Made by a program: the position numbers and the translations under genes
Shown here: positions 18,655-27,213 of the stretch, piece by piece
Numbering within the stretch: position 1 is the first letter of the stretch
Layout of the letters: every line of letters begins with the position of its first letter
Notes under the pieces: generated by a model
Databases searched by the model: none
What the model was told of the DNA's origin: nothing
Seen by the model: only the letters and a program-made list of their open reading frames with translations
Origin: Parabacteroides faecis
Lineage (GTDB): Bacteria; Bacteroidota; Bacteroidia; Bacteroidales; Tannerellaceae
Reading direction: 5' to 3'
DNA length: 64,000 bases
Assembly: GCF_014647375.1 (NCBI RefSeq)
Contig: NZ_BMPB01000002.1
Coordinates: 186,001-250,000, forward strand

Positions 18655-20001
18655 ATGAAAAAAGAATATCTTATTTATAAGCTGTCGGATGCGTCGAAGG
18701 ATGCCTGCAAGATCGATAATGAACTGTTCCCGATGTATAACGTGAAACGCGGTCTGCGCAATGAAGACGGCAGCGGCGTATTGGTCGGATTGACCAAGAT
18801 AGGTAATGTGGTCGGTTACGAACGTCTGCCGGATAACGGCGGTTTGAAAGCCATCCCCGGGAAATTGTTTTACAGAGGTTATGATGTCGAAGATCTGGCA
18901 CATGCCCTGATCAAGGAAAAACGTTTCGGTTTTGAGGAGGTTGCTTATCTGCTTCTTTCCGGCAAATTACCCGATAAGGAGGAACTGGAATCTTTCAAAG
19001 GACTGATCTGCGACAACATGCCGCTGGAACAGAAAACAAAGATGAATATCCTCGATCTGGAAGGCCAGAATATTATGAATATATTGGCTCGTAGCGTACT
19101 GGAAATGTATACTTTCGACCCGAATCCGGACGATACCTCCCGTGACAACCTGATGCGTCAGTCTATTGAACTGATCTCCCGGTTCCCGACCATAATAGCT
19201 TATGCTTATAATATTTTCCGTCATAGTACACACGGCCGTTCGTTGCATATTCGCCACCCGCACGAAAATCTTTCGCTTGCAGAGAACTTCCTGCACATGC
19301 TGAAGAAAGACTTTACCGAACTGGATGCCCGTACATTGGATTTATTGCTTGTTTTACAGGCTGAACATGGCGGTGGTAACAACTCGACCTTTACGGTTCG
19401 CGTAACCAGTTCGACAGGAACTGATACTTATTCTTCCATTGCGGCTGGTATCGGTTCGCTGAAAGGCCCGTTGCATGGTGGAGCCAATATTCAGGTTGTC
19501 GATATGTTCCATCACCTGAAAGAGAACATCGGCGATTGGAAGAATGTAGATGAAATAGATACGTATTTTATGCGTATGCTGAATAAAGAAGCCTATAATA
19601 AGACCGGTTTGATTTATGGTATCGGTCATGCCGTCTATACCATTTCCGATCCGCGTGCCGTCGTACTTAAAGAACTGGCCCGCGATCTGGCAAAGGAAAA
19701 AGGACGCGAAGAAGAGTTCGCCTTCTTGGAGTTACTGGAAGAACGTGCTATCGAATGTTTTGCGAAGCATAAAGGAACGAAGAAACGTGTTTCTTCAAAC
19801 GTAGACTTCTATTCCGGCTTTGTCTATGAAATGATCGGTCTGCCGCAGGAAATCTATACACCGCTATTCGCTATGGCACGTATTGTCGGTTGGACTGCCC
19901 ACCGTATCGAAGAGCTGCACTTCGACGGTAAACGTATCATCCGTCCGGCTTATAAGAATGTTCTGGAAGAAGCGACTTATGTTCCGATATCCGAACGTTG
20001 A
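18655..20001 (+). CDS. gltA: Citrate synthase
   Basis: The 448-residue protein is a citrate synthase of the type found in Bacteroidetes. Active-site regions are QAEHGGGNNSTFTVRV, GPLHGGANIQVVDMF, GIGHAVYTISDPRAVVLK and VDFYSGFVYEMIGLP (catalytic aspartate). It condenses oxaloacetate with acetyl-CoA. A GTG at 18652 lies directly before the ATG at 18655; I chose the ATG because it is the stronger start and loses only one residue. It is the last gene of the acn-icd-gltA operon, closed by a terminator. It could also accept propionyl-CoA (methylcitrate synthase), but the neighbours favour citrate. Confidence 0.94.
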   Translation: MKKEYLIYKLSDASKDACKIDNELFPMYNVKRGLRNEDGSGVLVGLTKIGNVVGYERLPDNGGLKAIPGKLFYRGYDVEDLAHALIKEKRFGFEEVAYLLLSGKLPDKEELESFKGLICDNMPLEQKTKMNILDLEGQNIMNILARSVLEMYTFDPNPDDTSRDNLMRQSIELISRFPTIIAYAYNIFRHSTHGRSLHIRHPHENLSLAENFLHMLKKDFTELDARTLDLLLVLQAEHGGGNNSTFTVRVTSSTGTDTYSSIAAGIGSLKGPLHGGANIQVVDMFHHLKENIGDWKNVDEIDTYFMRMLNKEAYNKTGLIYGIGHAVYTISDPRAVVLKELARDLAKEKGREEEFAFLELLEERAIECFAKHKGTKKRVSSNVDFYSGFVYEMIGLPQEIYTPLFAMARIVGWTAHRIEELHFDGKRIIRPAYKNVLEEATYVPISER

Positions 20002-20022
20002 TAGAAAATCAAAGGTATAATT

Positions 20023-20071
20023 AAAGGCTATATGAAAAGCATCGATGAGTTTTTCGTATAGCCTTTGTTTT
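20023..20071 (+). terminator. Bidirectional terminator between gltA and the Hsp70-like gene
   Basis: A 16-bp stem with one G-T pair, AAAGGCTATATGAAAA (20023-20038) with TTTTCGTATAGCCTTT (20051-20066), is followed by GTTTT. It sits between two convergent genes and may serve both. Confidence 0.85.
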
Positions 20072-20086
20072 GATATCTATTAGAGA

Positions 20087-21328
20087 TTAGTAACTGAGCG
20101 ATAACCCGTATGCCACACTATTAAAAGTATTCCCTGTGCGTATCTTATCCTCTCCGAAGATACGATAAAGAATTTCTCTTGCCGGAATAACAAGGCTACT
20201 GCCGCCTGTGATGAAAACCGAATCGATATCCTCGGCTTTGTATTTGGCTGTTTCGAGCATCTTGCGGAGGTATTGCTCGATCTCGTTCGTATGTCGTTCG
20301 ATGATCGTGGCGAACTCGGATGGTGTGAAAGGTTCGTGTATGCTGATAGCATCCTTTTCAAAGTCTATCGTCGTTTCTTTTCCGTCCGAGAGGTTTATCT
20401 TGGATTGTTCGATTCTTTTGAATAGGGAGAATACATAGTTATTGTCTATTAAAACCCTGACATTGTTTATTCTGGGATTGTTACCTGAAAGATGATAGTA
20501 ACTATCCATCGAGCGGCGCAGCTTACTTTCTTTCAGCATAAATGTCCTTTCCCAGTTTTTCAGTTCACGGTAAAGGATGGAGGGAACTTCTATCTCCTTA
20601 TCGTAGGATTGATATTTGGCACCGCGGCCCAGGTGAGGAGTCACTTTGTACCACATGATTTCCGAATCAAACAGGTCACCGCCAATATAGACACCGCCAT
20701 GAGCAATGATATCGTCTTTGCGGTCTTCTTTCCGGATTTTCCCTGGTGATAGGTTCATAATGGTAAAATCGGACGTACCGCCGCCGAGATCAGCTACCAG
20801 TACATTTTCACTATGGTCGAGTTGTTGTTCGTAGGAGAGGGCGGCAGCGATTGGTTCCAGTTGCAGCTTGATATTTTTGAAACCAGCATTGCGGGCGGCA
20901 AGCGTCAAGCGATTGACAGCGAGATTTTCCTGTTTTATGTCTTCAGAGAAAACAGCAGGTCTTCCGAGTATCACATCGGTTATTTCTGTGCCGGTAAAGG
21001 CTTCCGCTTTTTCTTTCAGATGGCGGATGATGCAGGTAACGAGCTGATCGGGCGTCATTCTTTTACCGGATATCCAGGTAGAAAGAAATTTGTCCTGACG
21101 GAGCAGCGTCTTGACGGATTTCAGCAGACGCCCGGTCATTTCTTCTTCTATGTATTTATTGTGGGCTTCTTTTCCCACATAGTATTTCATTTCATTTGTG
21201 TCCGGAAAGTACAGAATGGAACTGGTGCTGTATGAAAATACTTCTTTCCGTGTTGCTTTGTCTGTGAGTGATATAATGGAATTGGATGTTCCGAAATCCA
21301 GACCGCATGTCAAATCTTTTATATTCAT
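20087..21328 (-). CDS. Hsp70-family protein (YegD-like)
   Basis: From the ATG at 21326-21328 the protein has 413 residues. It carries the actin/Hsp70 ATPase motifs: GLDFGTSNSIISL near the N-terminus (phosphate 1), VLVADLGGGTSDFTIMNL (phosphate 2) and SVFITGGSSLVIPAREIL (adenosine). There is no Hsp70 peptide-binding domain, and the length matches the YegD group of ATPase-only relatives. A longer frame to 21382 adds 18 residues that break the fold start; the inner start has AAGGCAAAG just upstream and a near-consensus -7 element (TATCTTCG, minus strand 21360-21367). The cellular role of this group is not settled. Confidence 0.85.
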   Translation of the reverse strand: MNIKDLTCGLDFGTSNSIISLTDKATRKEVFSYSTSSILYFPDTNEMKYYVGKEAHNKYIEEEMTGRLLKSVKTLLRQDKFLSTWISGKRMTPDQLVTCIIRHLKEKAEAFTGTEITDVILGRPAVFSEDIKQENLAVNRLTLAARNAGFKNIKLQLEPIAAALSYEQQLDHSENVLVADLGGGTSDFTIMNLSPGKIRKEDRKDDIIAHGGVYIGGDLFDSEIMWYKVTPHLGRGAKYQSYDKEIEVPSILYRELKNWERTFMLKESKLRRSMDSYYHLSGNNPRINNVRVLIDNNYVFSLFKRIEQSKINLSDGKETTIDFEKDAISIHEPFTPSEFATIIERHTNEIEQYLRKMLETAKYKAEDIDSVFITGGSSLVIPAREILYRIFGEDKIRTGNTFNSVAYGLSLSY

Positions 21329-21412
21329 CTTTGCCTTATCTTTTAAGAAAAATAGGGCGCGAAGATATAAAATACGACACATTTATATACTATATATACA
21401 TGTAATTTATGT

Positions 21413-23179
21413 TTATAATTTTTTCTTAAGGGTAAAGAAGAAAGTGACTCCTTTCCCCGGGCTGCTTTTTGCAGAGATCTGTCCTTTATGGAAATTGACT
21501 CCGTTTTTAACGATAGACAATCCTAATCCGGTTCCTCCGACTTTCCGGCTGCGTCCTTTATCCACCCGGTAGAATCTTTCAAAGATCCGGTTGATATGTT
21601 CTTCTGAAATACCGACACCGTTATCTGCAAAGCTGAAATAATAGAATTTAGGATCTTCCTTATAACAGTTTACCGTAATCTGGCTTCCTTCTCCGGCATA
21701 GGCAATTGAATTGTCATATAGATTCCGGAAGATAGAATATAATAATGAATAATTACCGTGTATCGTAGGATCACCGGGCAAAATAATCTCGGAAGTAATC
21801 TGTTTTTCTTCCATCTCTTTTGAGCATTCCTTTTGGATCTCTGCAATCAGTTTCGGAATGTTTATATCAGACAGATCGAACATGTCGGAAGCTTCGTCCA
21901 GACGGTTCAGAACAGAAATATCCCGTAATAATCCTGTCAGGCGGGTACTTTGTGAGTAACAACGTTCCAGGAAAAACTGACGTTTGTCGGAAGTGAGTTC
22001 CGGATTGCTGATGATCGTTTCCAGATATCCCTGAATGCTGCTGACGGGTGTTTTCAACTCGTGTGCTACGTTCTGTGTAAGCTGACGTTTCATCCGGCTT
22101 TCCTCTTCCTGACGCGAAATGTCATTGATGGAGATCTCGTAGCTGTTATCCAGGAACAGGATACATTCGATCAGGAATATTTTTCCGTTCTTATCGATGG
22201 TGACAGATTCACGCAAAACCTTGCGTTTACGATTCGTATTAGGAATATTTTTATTCAGAAATGCCTTGATCGGTTCCAGCTCATGGATCTCTATCACTTC
22301 TTCGGCTTGCCGTATCTGACTGTCGGAGATAACGTTCGAGAACTGAATGAGAAGAATATTCGACAGAATCTCTTTCCCTTCGGGTGTAAACATGGCAAAC
22401 CCTTCTTTGGCATATTGGAAATGTTTTATCAGCTTTTCACGCTCCATAGAGAGTTCGTCTTTTGCCTTTTGCTGTTGATGATATAAAGTGATGATGTTCT
22501 TTGAAATATCGCCTAGTTCATCATTGGGAAAGGTATAATCAGTCTCCGGTATCCGGTCTTTTTCAATATTCAGGGCAAAATCTCGTAATTTGGAGATGGT
22601 CCGGCCGATACTGAAAGTGAAACGGGAGAGGACAAAGAAAAAAATCAGGGTCATCAATATCATAAAATATATGAAGTCCTTGTCTGTCGATAAGGCACTT
22701 TGCACATACGGATCATAAGGGAGTGCCGAGCGGTAGATATAGCTGCCGATGTTGCTGGCCGAATAAAAATATCGTCTGCCTGTCGATCCGGAGGTTCGGA
22801 TGGCAAAGCCTTCGTTATACAAACGGGCCTTACGTACTTCGCTGCGGTCGTTATGATTATTAAATTCTTCTGTTCCGCTATTATCGAATAGCACTTTACC
22901 GTTAGGATCGATAATTGTTACACGTAACTCTTTCTGTGGAATCTCCTCGATGAATTGCTGTACGACTTTGTTAATATCGGCATCTTGCTGGGTACGGCGA
23001 AATAATTGGTAATTATAGTTACTCAATACATTATTCAACTTTTCCTGCGAAAATTCCCGTTCCCGTTGATATTGAAACAACAGAAAACAAACAGTGAATC
23101 CAAGGAACATCACAAAAATGGACCAGAATAGCCGTTGACTGAACGGCATCCGGTTTCTCATCTTTTCTACTCTTACCAT
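21413..23179 (-). CDS. Sensor histidine kinase (PhoR-like)
   Basis: The 588-residue protein has two membrane helices (about residues 14-34 and 168-188) around a periplasmic sensor region. A linker follows, then HisKA with QNVAHELKTPVSSIQGYLE (phospho-accepting His near residue 374), and HATPase_c with FRNLYDNSIAY (N box), FADNGVGI (G1) and GGTGLGLSIVKN (G2). It should phosphorylate the response regulator encoded 16 bp upstream in the same operon. The layout is close to PhoR and to RprX of Bacteroides, but the signal cannot be read from the sequence. Confidence 0.92.
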   Translation of the reverse strand: MVRVEKMRNRMPFSQRLFWSIFVMFLGFTVCFLLFQYQREREFSQEKLNNVLSNYNYQLFRRTQQDADINKVVQQFIEEIPQKELRVTIIDPNGKVLFDNSGTEEFNNHNDRSEVRKARLYNEGFAIRTSGSTGRRYFYSASNIGSYIYRSALPYDPYVQSALSTDKDFIYFMILMTLIFFFVLSRFTFSIGRTISKLRDFALNIEKDRIPETDYTFPNDELGDISKNIITLYHQQQKAKDELSMEREKLIKHFQYAKEGFAMFTPEGKEILSNILLIQFSNVISDSQIRQAEEVIEIHELEPIKAFLNKNIPNTNRKRKVLRESVTIDKNGKIFLIECILFLDNSYEISINDISRQEEESRMKRQLTQNVAHELKTPVSSIQGYLETIISNPELTSDKRQFFLERCYSQSTRLTGLLRDISVLNRLDEASDMFDLSDINIPKLIAEIQKECSKEMEEKQITSEIILPGDPTIHGNYSLLYSIFRNLYDNSIAYAGEGSQITVNCYKEDPKFYYFSFADNGVGISEEHINRIFERFYRVDKGRSRKVGGTGLGLSIVKNGVNFHKGQISAKSSPGKGVTFFFTLKKKL

Positions 23180-23195
23180 AATTCAAATAACAGGA

Positions 23196-23882
23196 TTAGC
23201 ATTCAAAACAATAACCGAAGCCGAGGCGGGTAACAATGTTTTTTCCGTAAGGGCCTATCTTTTTCCGTAACCGGGTAATATTTACGTCTATTGTACGGTC
23301 CAGCACATATACTTCGTCTTTCCAGATGCGTGACAGTATCTCTTCGCGTGAAAAAACATTCCCTTTATTCTCCAATAGTAATTTAAGTATTTCAAATTCT
23401 TTTTTGGTCAGGGGCACTTCTTTGCCGTCAACCGATGCTTTGATACGTTTTGTATCTAACACTAATGTATCATAGTTGAGACGCTCGTTTATATCGACTT
23501 TTTCCTTTTCAGCCGTTCTTCGTAACACGGCTTTAACACGTGCGACTACCTGACGGATCGAAAATGGTTTTGAAATATAATCGTCTGCTCCCAGGTTAAA
23601 GCCTGTCAACATATCGTTTTCAGTATCTTTCGCTGTCAGGAAGATAATCGGGATATTGGAAGTGTTTTCTTCTTTCCTTAAAATACTCGCCATCTTGAAT
23701 CCGGAGATTTCTCCCATCATGACGTCCAGTAAAAGTAGTTGATAAACAGATAGATCCTTTTTTAAAGCATCTTCTGCACTGAAGGCGGTATCCACTTCGT
23801 AACCTTCTATTTCCAGATTGAATTTGAGGATTTCGCACAAGTCCTCTTCATCATCCACAACAAGAATTTGGGGCATATCCAT
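23196..23882 (-). CDS. Response regulator, OmpR/PhoB family
   Basis: The 228-residue protein has a receiver domain with acidic residues at Asp10-Asp11, the phosphorylation site Asp53 (LLLLDVMMG), a Thr/Lys pair (FLTAKD, and DDYISKPF), and a C-terminal winged helix typical of OmpR (LTKKEFEILKLLLENKG, SREEILSRIWKD, RTIDVNITRLRKKIG). It binds DNA as a phosphorylation-driven dimer and pairs with the kinase gene 16 bp downstream. Met3 is an equally good start. A promoter-like TAATTTTG lies at 23928-23935 on the minus strand, and a second, distal promoter with a terminator in between lies at 24031-24159. Confidence 0.93.
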   Translation of the reverse strand: MDMPQILVVDDEEDLCEILKFNLEIEGYEVDTAFSAEDALKKDLSVYQLLLLDVMMGEISGFKMASILRKEENTSNIPIIFLTAKDTENDMLTGFNLGADDYISKPFSIRQVVARVKAVLRRTAEKEKVDINERLNYDTLVLDTKRIKASVDGKEVPLTKKEFEILKLLLENKGNVFSREEILSRIWKDEVYVLDRTIDVNITRLRKKIGPYGKNIVTRLGFGYCFEC

Positions 23883-23927
23883 AGTCTTTTTATTTTATTT
23901 GAAATGAACAATTCATTCCATCGTTTA

Positions 23928-23935
23928 CAAAATTA
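23928..23935 (-). promoter_or_regulatory. Predicted proximal promoter of the response regulator-kinase operon
   Basis: The minus strand reads TAATTTTG, a full TAnnTTTG match, placing the start site about 40 nt before the response regulator ATG. Confidence 0.4.
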
Positions 23936-24025
23936 ATTATTTTCTGCAAAGGAAGGCATTCGGTATTTCGGCAGAGTGAAATAACTGTTACATTTCTGTT
24001 ACAAAAGAGAGGTGTGTTCTGGATA

Positions 24026-24121
24026 AAATAAAAAAGTCTACTTTCACAAGTAGACTTTTTTAATACTTATAATGACCAATACCTTTACCTAAAAATGAGA
24101 GGCTTTAGCCTCAAATATTAC
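24026..24121 (-). ncRNA. Candidate small RNA or attenuated leader, about 95 nt
   Basis: The element has a promoter and a terminator of its own but no gene between. On the minus strand the transcript would start near 24121, fold a small hairpin (GAGGC, four bases, GCCTC; 24099-24112), and end at a strong terminator: 11-bp stem AAAAAGTCTAC (24031-24041) with GTAGACTTTTT (24050-24060), followed on the minus strand by TTTTTTATTTTAT. No reading frame of useful length fits. It is either a free small RNA or a leader that stops most transcripts before the response regulator gene, which starts 144 bp further on. Confidence 0.55.
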
Positions 24122-24127
24122 TTGTCA

Positions 24128-24159
24128 CAAAAATAAAAATAGTTTTTGATAAAAACAAA
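24128..24159 (-). promoter_or_regulatory. Near-ideal Bacteroidetes promoter for the candidate small RNA
   Basis: On the minus strand TTTG (24156-24159), 20 bases, then TATTTTTG (24128-24135). Both consensus elements and the spacing match the Bacteroides -33/-7 promoter. Among the promoters I noted here, this is the only one with both boxes intact. Confidence 0.7.
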
Positions 24160-24336
24160 TTATAACGCATATTTTTCAAGGTTTGTGTAAAAGTAAAAAT
24201 ACCCTCTTTCTCGTGTAATGCCCTAAATGAGATCAAAATGTAATTAAAAGCTCACAGAAATGTCATTTTGCTCTTTATTTTTTGTCGATTAGAATGTTTT
24301 AAAAGTGGATATTCATAGTTTTTCGATTAAAAATGT

Positions 24337-24344
24337 TATATTTG
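24337..24344 (+). promoter_or_regulatory. Predicted promoter of the KamA-like gene
   Basis: TATATTTG is a full TAnnTTTG match. The leader would be about 120 nt. No TTTG lies at the expected -33 distance. Confidence 0.45.
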
Positions 24345-24473
24345 TGGACATGTGTAACAGTCTGGACTACTTCAACCATTTCTTATGATTTGATAACCCG
24401 TATCCCCGGATATAATCTCTCCAGGTGAGTGGCATGATTTATAATATTATTCTAATCTATCTAAAAAGCAGTG

Positions 24474-26600
24474 ATGTTTATGATTAAAAGAAAAGAACTA
24501 ACGTACGACAATTCTTATTTACTCAAAGTGTTTAACAGGGACTTTCCTCATTTGGTGACAATGGCGGAAGAGAGCCGGAACGTGAAATTGTTCAGGGAAG
24601 CTCTACGCTCATTCGTTTCTTCCCGGATTGAAATCAACGGAGGTGGCAGTAATATGGGGAATGCCGTGGCGAAGCGTATTTTACTTTTAATAGAATATGA
24701 CGGATCTCCGATAGATGAGCTTTCGACCGGAGAGGAGATGTCTATACAGACTATCACTTATTTCTGGCAATTATTGGCAGGAAAGTTGACGGAAGAGGTT
24801 TCACCTGACCTGTTTATAGATCTTTATCATCAGTTCACGTTGTTGGAGCATCCGGAGACTGTTGAGCCGGACCGTGCTTTGGTGAAACGCCAGATGAATC
24901 GCTGGCCTACAGGATTGGATGAAGATGTTATTGCGATACGTGAAGCCAATAAAGACCGTATTATAAAGAGACTGATCCGTAAGATCGAACGTAGGAACGC
25001 TCCTTCCTCCCGTTTTCAGTTCTCACCGGAAATGACTTATGAAGAAAAGTATGACCAGGTGAAAGAATGGTGGAATACTGCACGTTTTCATCTGGCTTTG
25101 GCAATCAAAAGTCCGACAGAACTGAATTATTTCCTGGGAGAATCCCTTTCGGAAGAAATGATGCAGCTCCTTGCGCGGGCCAGGAAAAAAGGAATGCCGT
25201 TTTTCGTTACACCTTACTACTTGTCGTTATTGAATCCCGGAGAAGACGGATATGATGATAAAACGATCCGTTCATATATCCTTTATTCAAATGAACTGGT
25301 CGATACTTACGGTTGTATAAAAGCCTGGGAAAAAGAAGATATCGTGGAAGCCGGTAAGCCGAATGCAGCCGGATGGCTTTTGCCGGAAGGACATAATATT
25401 CACCGTCGTTATCCAGAGGTTGCTATTCTGATCCCTGATTCGATGGGAAGGGCCTGCGGAGGTTTATGCGCCTCTTGTCAACGTATGTATGACTTTCAGA
25501 GTGAACGTCTTAATTTCGATTTTGAAGCATTGAAACCGAAAGAGACCTGGGATAAGAAGTTGCGCCGTTTAATGCATTATTTTGAAGAAGACGCACAGTT
25601 GCGTGATATACTGATCACCGGTGGAGATGCCCTGATGAGCCAGAACGCCACATTGCGTAAAATATTGGAAGCCGTATATAAAATGGCGGTCCGCAAACGC
25701 AAGGCGAATGAACTGCGTCCGGAAGGTGAGAAGTTGGCCGAATTGCAACGAGTCCGTTTGGGGTCACGTTTGCTTGCTTATCTACCTTTGCGAATTACCG
25801 ACGAACTGGTATCTATCCTTAAAGAGTTCAAGGAAAAAGCATCGACTGTCGGAGTTTCCCAGTTTATTGTTCAAACACATTTTCAATCCCCTTTGGAAGT
25901 GACTCCTGAAGCTAAACGTGCTATAAAGGCGATACTCGATGCCGGATGGGTGATCACGAACCAGTTGGTTTATACGGTTGCTGCTTCCCGCCGCGGACAT
26001 ACTGCCAAATTACGGCAGACGCTCAATTCTGCCGGTGTGATATGTTATTATACGTTCTCGGTGAAAGGCTTCCATGAAAATTATGCTGTTTTTACTCCAA
26101 ACAGCCGTTCGCTCCAGGAACAACATGAAGAGAAGATTTTCGGTAGAGTACCCGATGATAAGCTGGCAGAACTGGACGATATAGTGACCAATAAACGTCC
26201 TTTAGGCAGGAAACTATATAATTTCCTGCGTGAGAATCATCTGTTGTTCGCAGCCACAGACCGTAATGTTCTGAATCTTCCTGCAATAGGTAAAAGTATG
26301 ACATTTAAAACCGTAGGATTAACGGCCGAAGGGAAGCGCATCCTGAAGTTTGATCATGATACCGGCCGTCGCCATAGTCCGATCATCGATAAGCTGGGGC
26401 AAGTATATATTGTAGAGAATAAGTCGGTGGCTGCTTATTTGAGGCAATTGGAAGAGATGGGAGAGGACGTGAAAGAATATCGCAGCATCTGGAATTATTG
26501 CGAAGGAAAGACAGAACCGCGTTTCAGCTTGTACGAATATCCCGATTATCCGTTCATGATTACAGAAAAGATGACTAATCTTGAACTCGAAAGCGAGTAA
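24474..26600 (+). CDS. KamA-family radical SAM protein
   Basis: The protein has about 708 residues. The [4Fe-4S]/SAM motif is ACGGLCASCQRMYDF, with the CX3CX2C cysteines near residues 328, 332 and 335. It is followed by the GGDAL SAM-binding segment (DILITGGDALMSQ) and family segments such as RLGSRLLAYLPLRIT, FIVQTHFQSPLEVTPEAKRAI and GWVITNQLVYTVAASRRGHTAKLRQTLNSAG, all as in lysine 2,3-aminomutase and EpmB relatives. It is much longer than KamA (about 415 residues), with roughly 300 extra N-terminal residues, so the substrate cannot be assigned. GTG at 24471, ATG at 24474 and ATG at 24480 all lie close together; I chose 24474. A ferredoxin-type protein gene follows. Confidence 0.85.
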   Translation: MFMIKRKELTYDNSYLLKVFNRDFPHLVTMAEESRNVKLFREALRSFVSSRIEINGGGSNMGNAVAKRILLLIEYDGSPIDELSTGEEMSIQTITYFWQLLAGKLTEEVSPDLFIDLYHQFTLLEHPETVEPDRALVKRQMNRWPTGLDEDVIAIREANKDRIIKRLIRKIERRNAPSSRFQFSPEMTYEEKYDQVKEWWNTARFHLALAIKSPTELNYFLGESLSEEMMQLLARARKKGMPFFVTPYYLSLLNPGEDGYDDKTIRSYILYSNELVDTYGCIKAWEKEDIVEAGKPNAAGWLLPEGHNIHRRYPEVAILIPDSMGRACGGLCASCQRMYDFQSERLNFDFEALKPKETWDKKLRRLMHYFEEDAQLRDILITGGDALMSQNATLRKILEAVYKMAVRKRKANELRPEGEKLAELQRVRLGSRLLAYLPLRITDELVSILKEFKEKASTVGVSQFIVQTHFQSPLEVTPEAKRAIKAILDAGWVITNQLVYTVAASRRGHTAKLRQTLNSAGVICYYTFSVKGFHENYAVFTPNSRSLQEQHEEKIFGRVPDDKLAELDDIVTNKRPLGRKLYNFLRENHLLFAATDRNVLNLPAIGKSMTFKTVGLTAEGKRILKFDHDTGRRHSPIIDKLGQVYIVENKSVAAYLRQLEEMGEDVKEYRSIWNYCEGKTEPRFSLYEYPDYPFMITEKMTNLELESE

Positions 26601-26605
26601 AAGTG

Positions 26606-26613
26606 TATCTTTG
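26606..26613 (+). promoter_or_regulatory. Predicted promoter of the DUF2148 gene
   Basis: TATCTTTG, a full TAnnTTTG match, starts 5 bp after the KamA-like stop codon. It would give the next gene its own transcript with a leader of about 15 nt. Confidence 0.45.
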
Positions 26614-26635
26614 TTCCTGCTAAACCAATAAAAAG

Positions 26636-27178
26636 ATGATACAGAACGAAAGAGAAATACGGCACGAACATGTGTTAGAGGCTGTCCGTCAGATGATGAC
26701 GGCTGCCCGTACGGCTCCCAAGGGGAAGGGGATCGATATTATAGAAATAGCAATGGTTACCGGCGAAGATATACAACGTTTGTCTGACGAGATGCTGAAC
26801 CTGGCGGCAGAGACCGGATTTAAGTTCATTTTGCGTGATGCAGATAATATTTTAAGTGCGGAAGCAATCGTGATATTGGGTACACGGCAGCAGGTACAAG
26901 GACTCAACTGTGCTCATTGCGGTTTTGAAACCTGCGTAGAGAAGCCGGCAGAAGTACCGTGTGCTATCAACTCTGTCGATTTGGGTATTGCTATCGGTTC
27001 GGCTTGTGCAACCGCATCCGATTTGCGTCTGGATACCCGTGTTATGTTCAGTGCCGGTCTGGCAGCCCAACGTTTGGGATGGCTGGGAGAGAGCAGGAGT
27101 GTGATGGCCATTCCGGTCAGCGCCTCTTCTAAAAACCCGTTCTTCGACCGTAAACCGAAAGAACAACCCGTGAAATAA
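26636..27178 (+). CDS. DUF2148 ferredoxin-domain protein
   Basis: The 180-residue protein matches the DUF2148 group. It has a conserved N-terminal helix with AVRQMMTAARTAPKGKG and a cysteine cluster CAHCGFETC followed by a further cysteine in AEVPCAINSVDLGIAIGSAC, suitable for an iron-sulfur cluster. It also has the C-terminal GLAAQRLGWLGESRSVMAIPVSA segment. Proteins of this group are cytoplasmic, often thought to be nitroreductase-like or electron-transfer proteins, but no reaction is established. It follows the KamA-like radical SAM gene by 35 bp and might be an electron donor for it, which is inference only. Confidence 0.8.
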   Translation: MIQNEREIRHEHVLEAVRQMMTAARTAPKGKGIDIIEIAMVTGEDIQRLSDEMLNLAAETGFKFILRDADNILSAEAIVILGTRQQVQGLNCAHCGFETCVEKPAEVPCAINSVDLGIAIGSACATASDLRLDTRVMFSAGLAAQRLGWLGESRSVMAIPVSASSKNPFFDRKPKEQPVK

Positions 27179-27213
27179 TTAGCAGGAATTAGGACAAATA
27201 ACACAATGACTTT

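Larger units (their letters stand above)
23883..24470. other. 588-bp intergenic region between divergent operons
   Basis: The region holds a proximal promoter for the two-component system (minus TAATTTTG, 23928-23935), the candidate small RNA and its promoter on the minus strand (24026-24159), and a promoter for the KamA-like gene on the plus strand (24337-24344). The part from about 24160 to 24330 is AT-rich and I see nothing definite in it. Confidence 0.6.
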
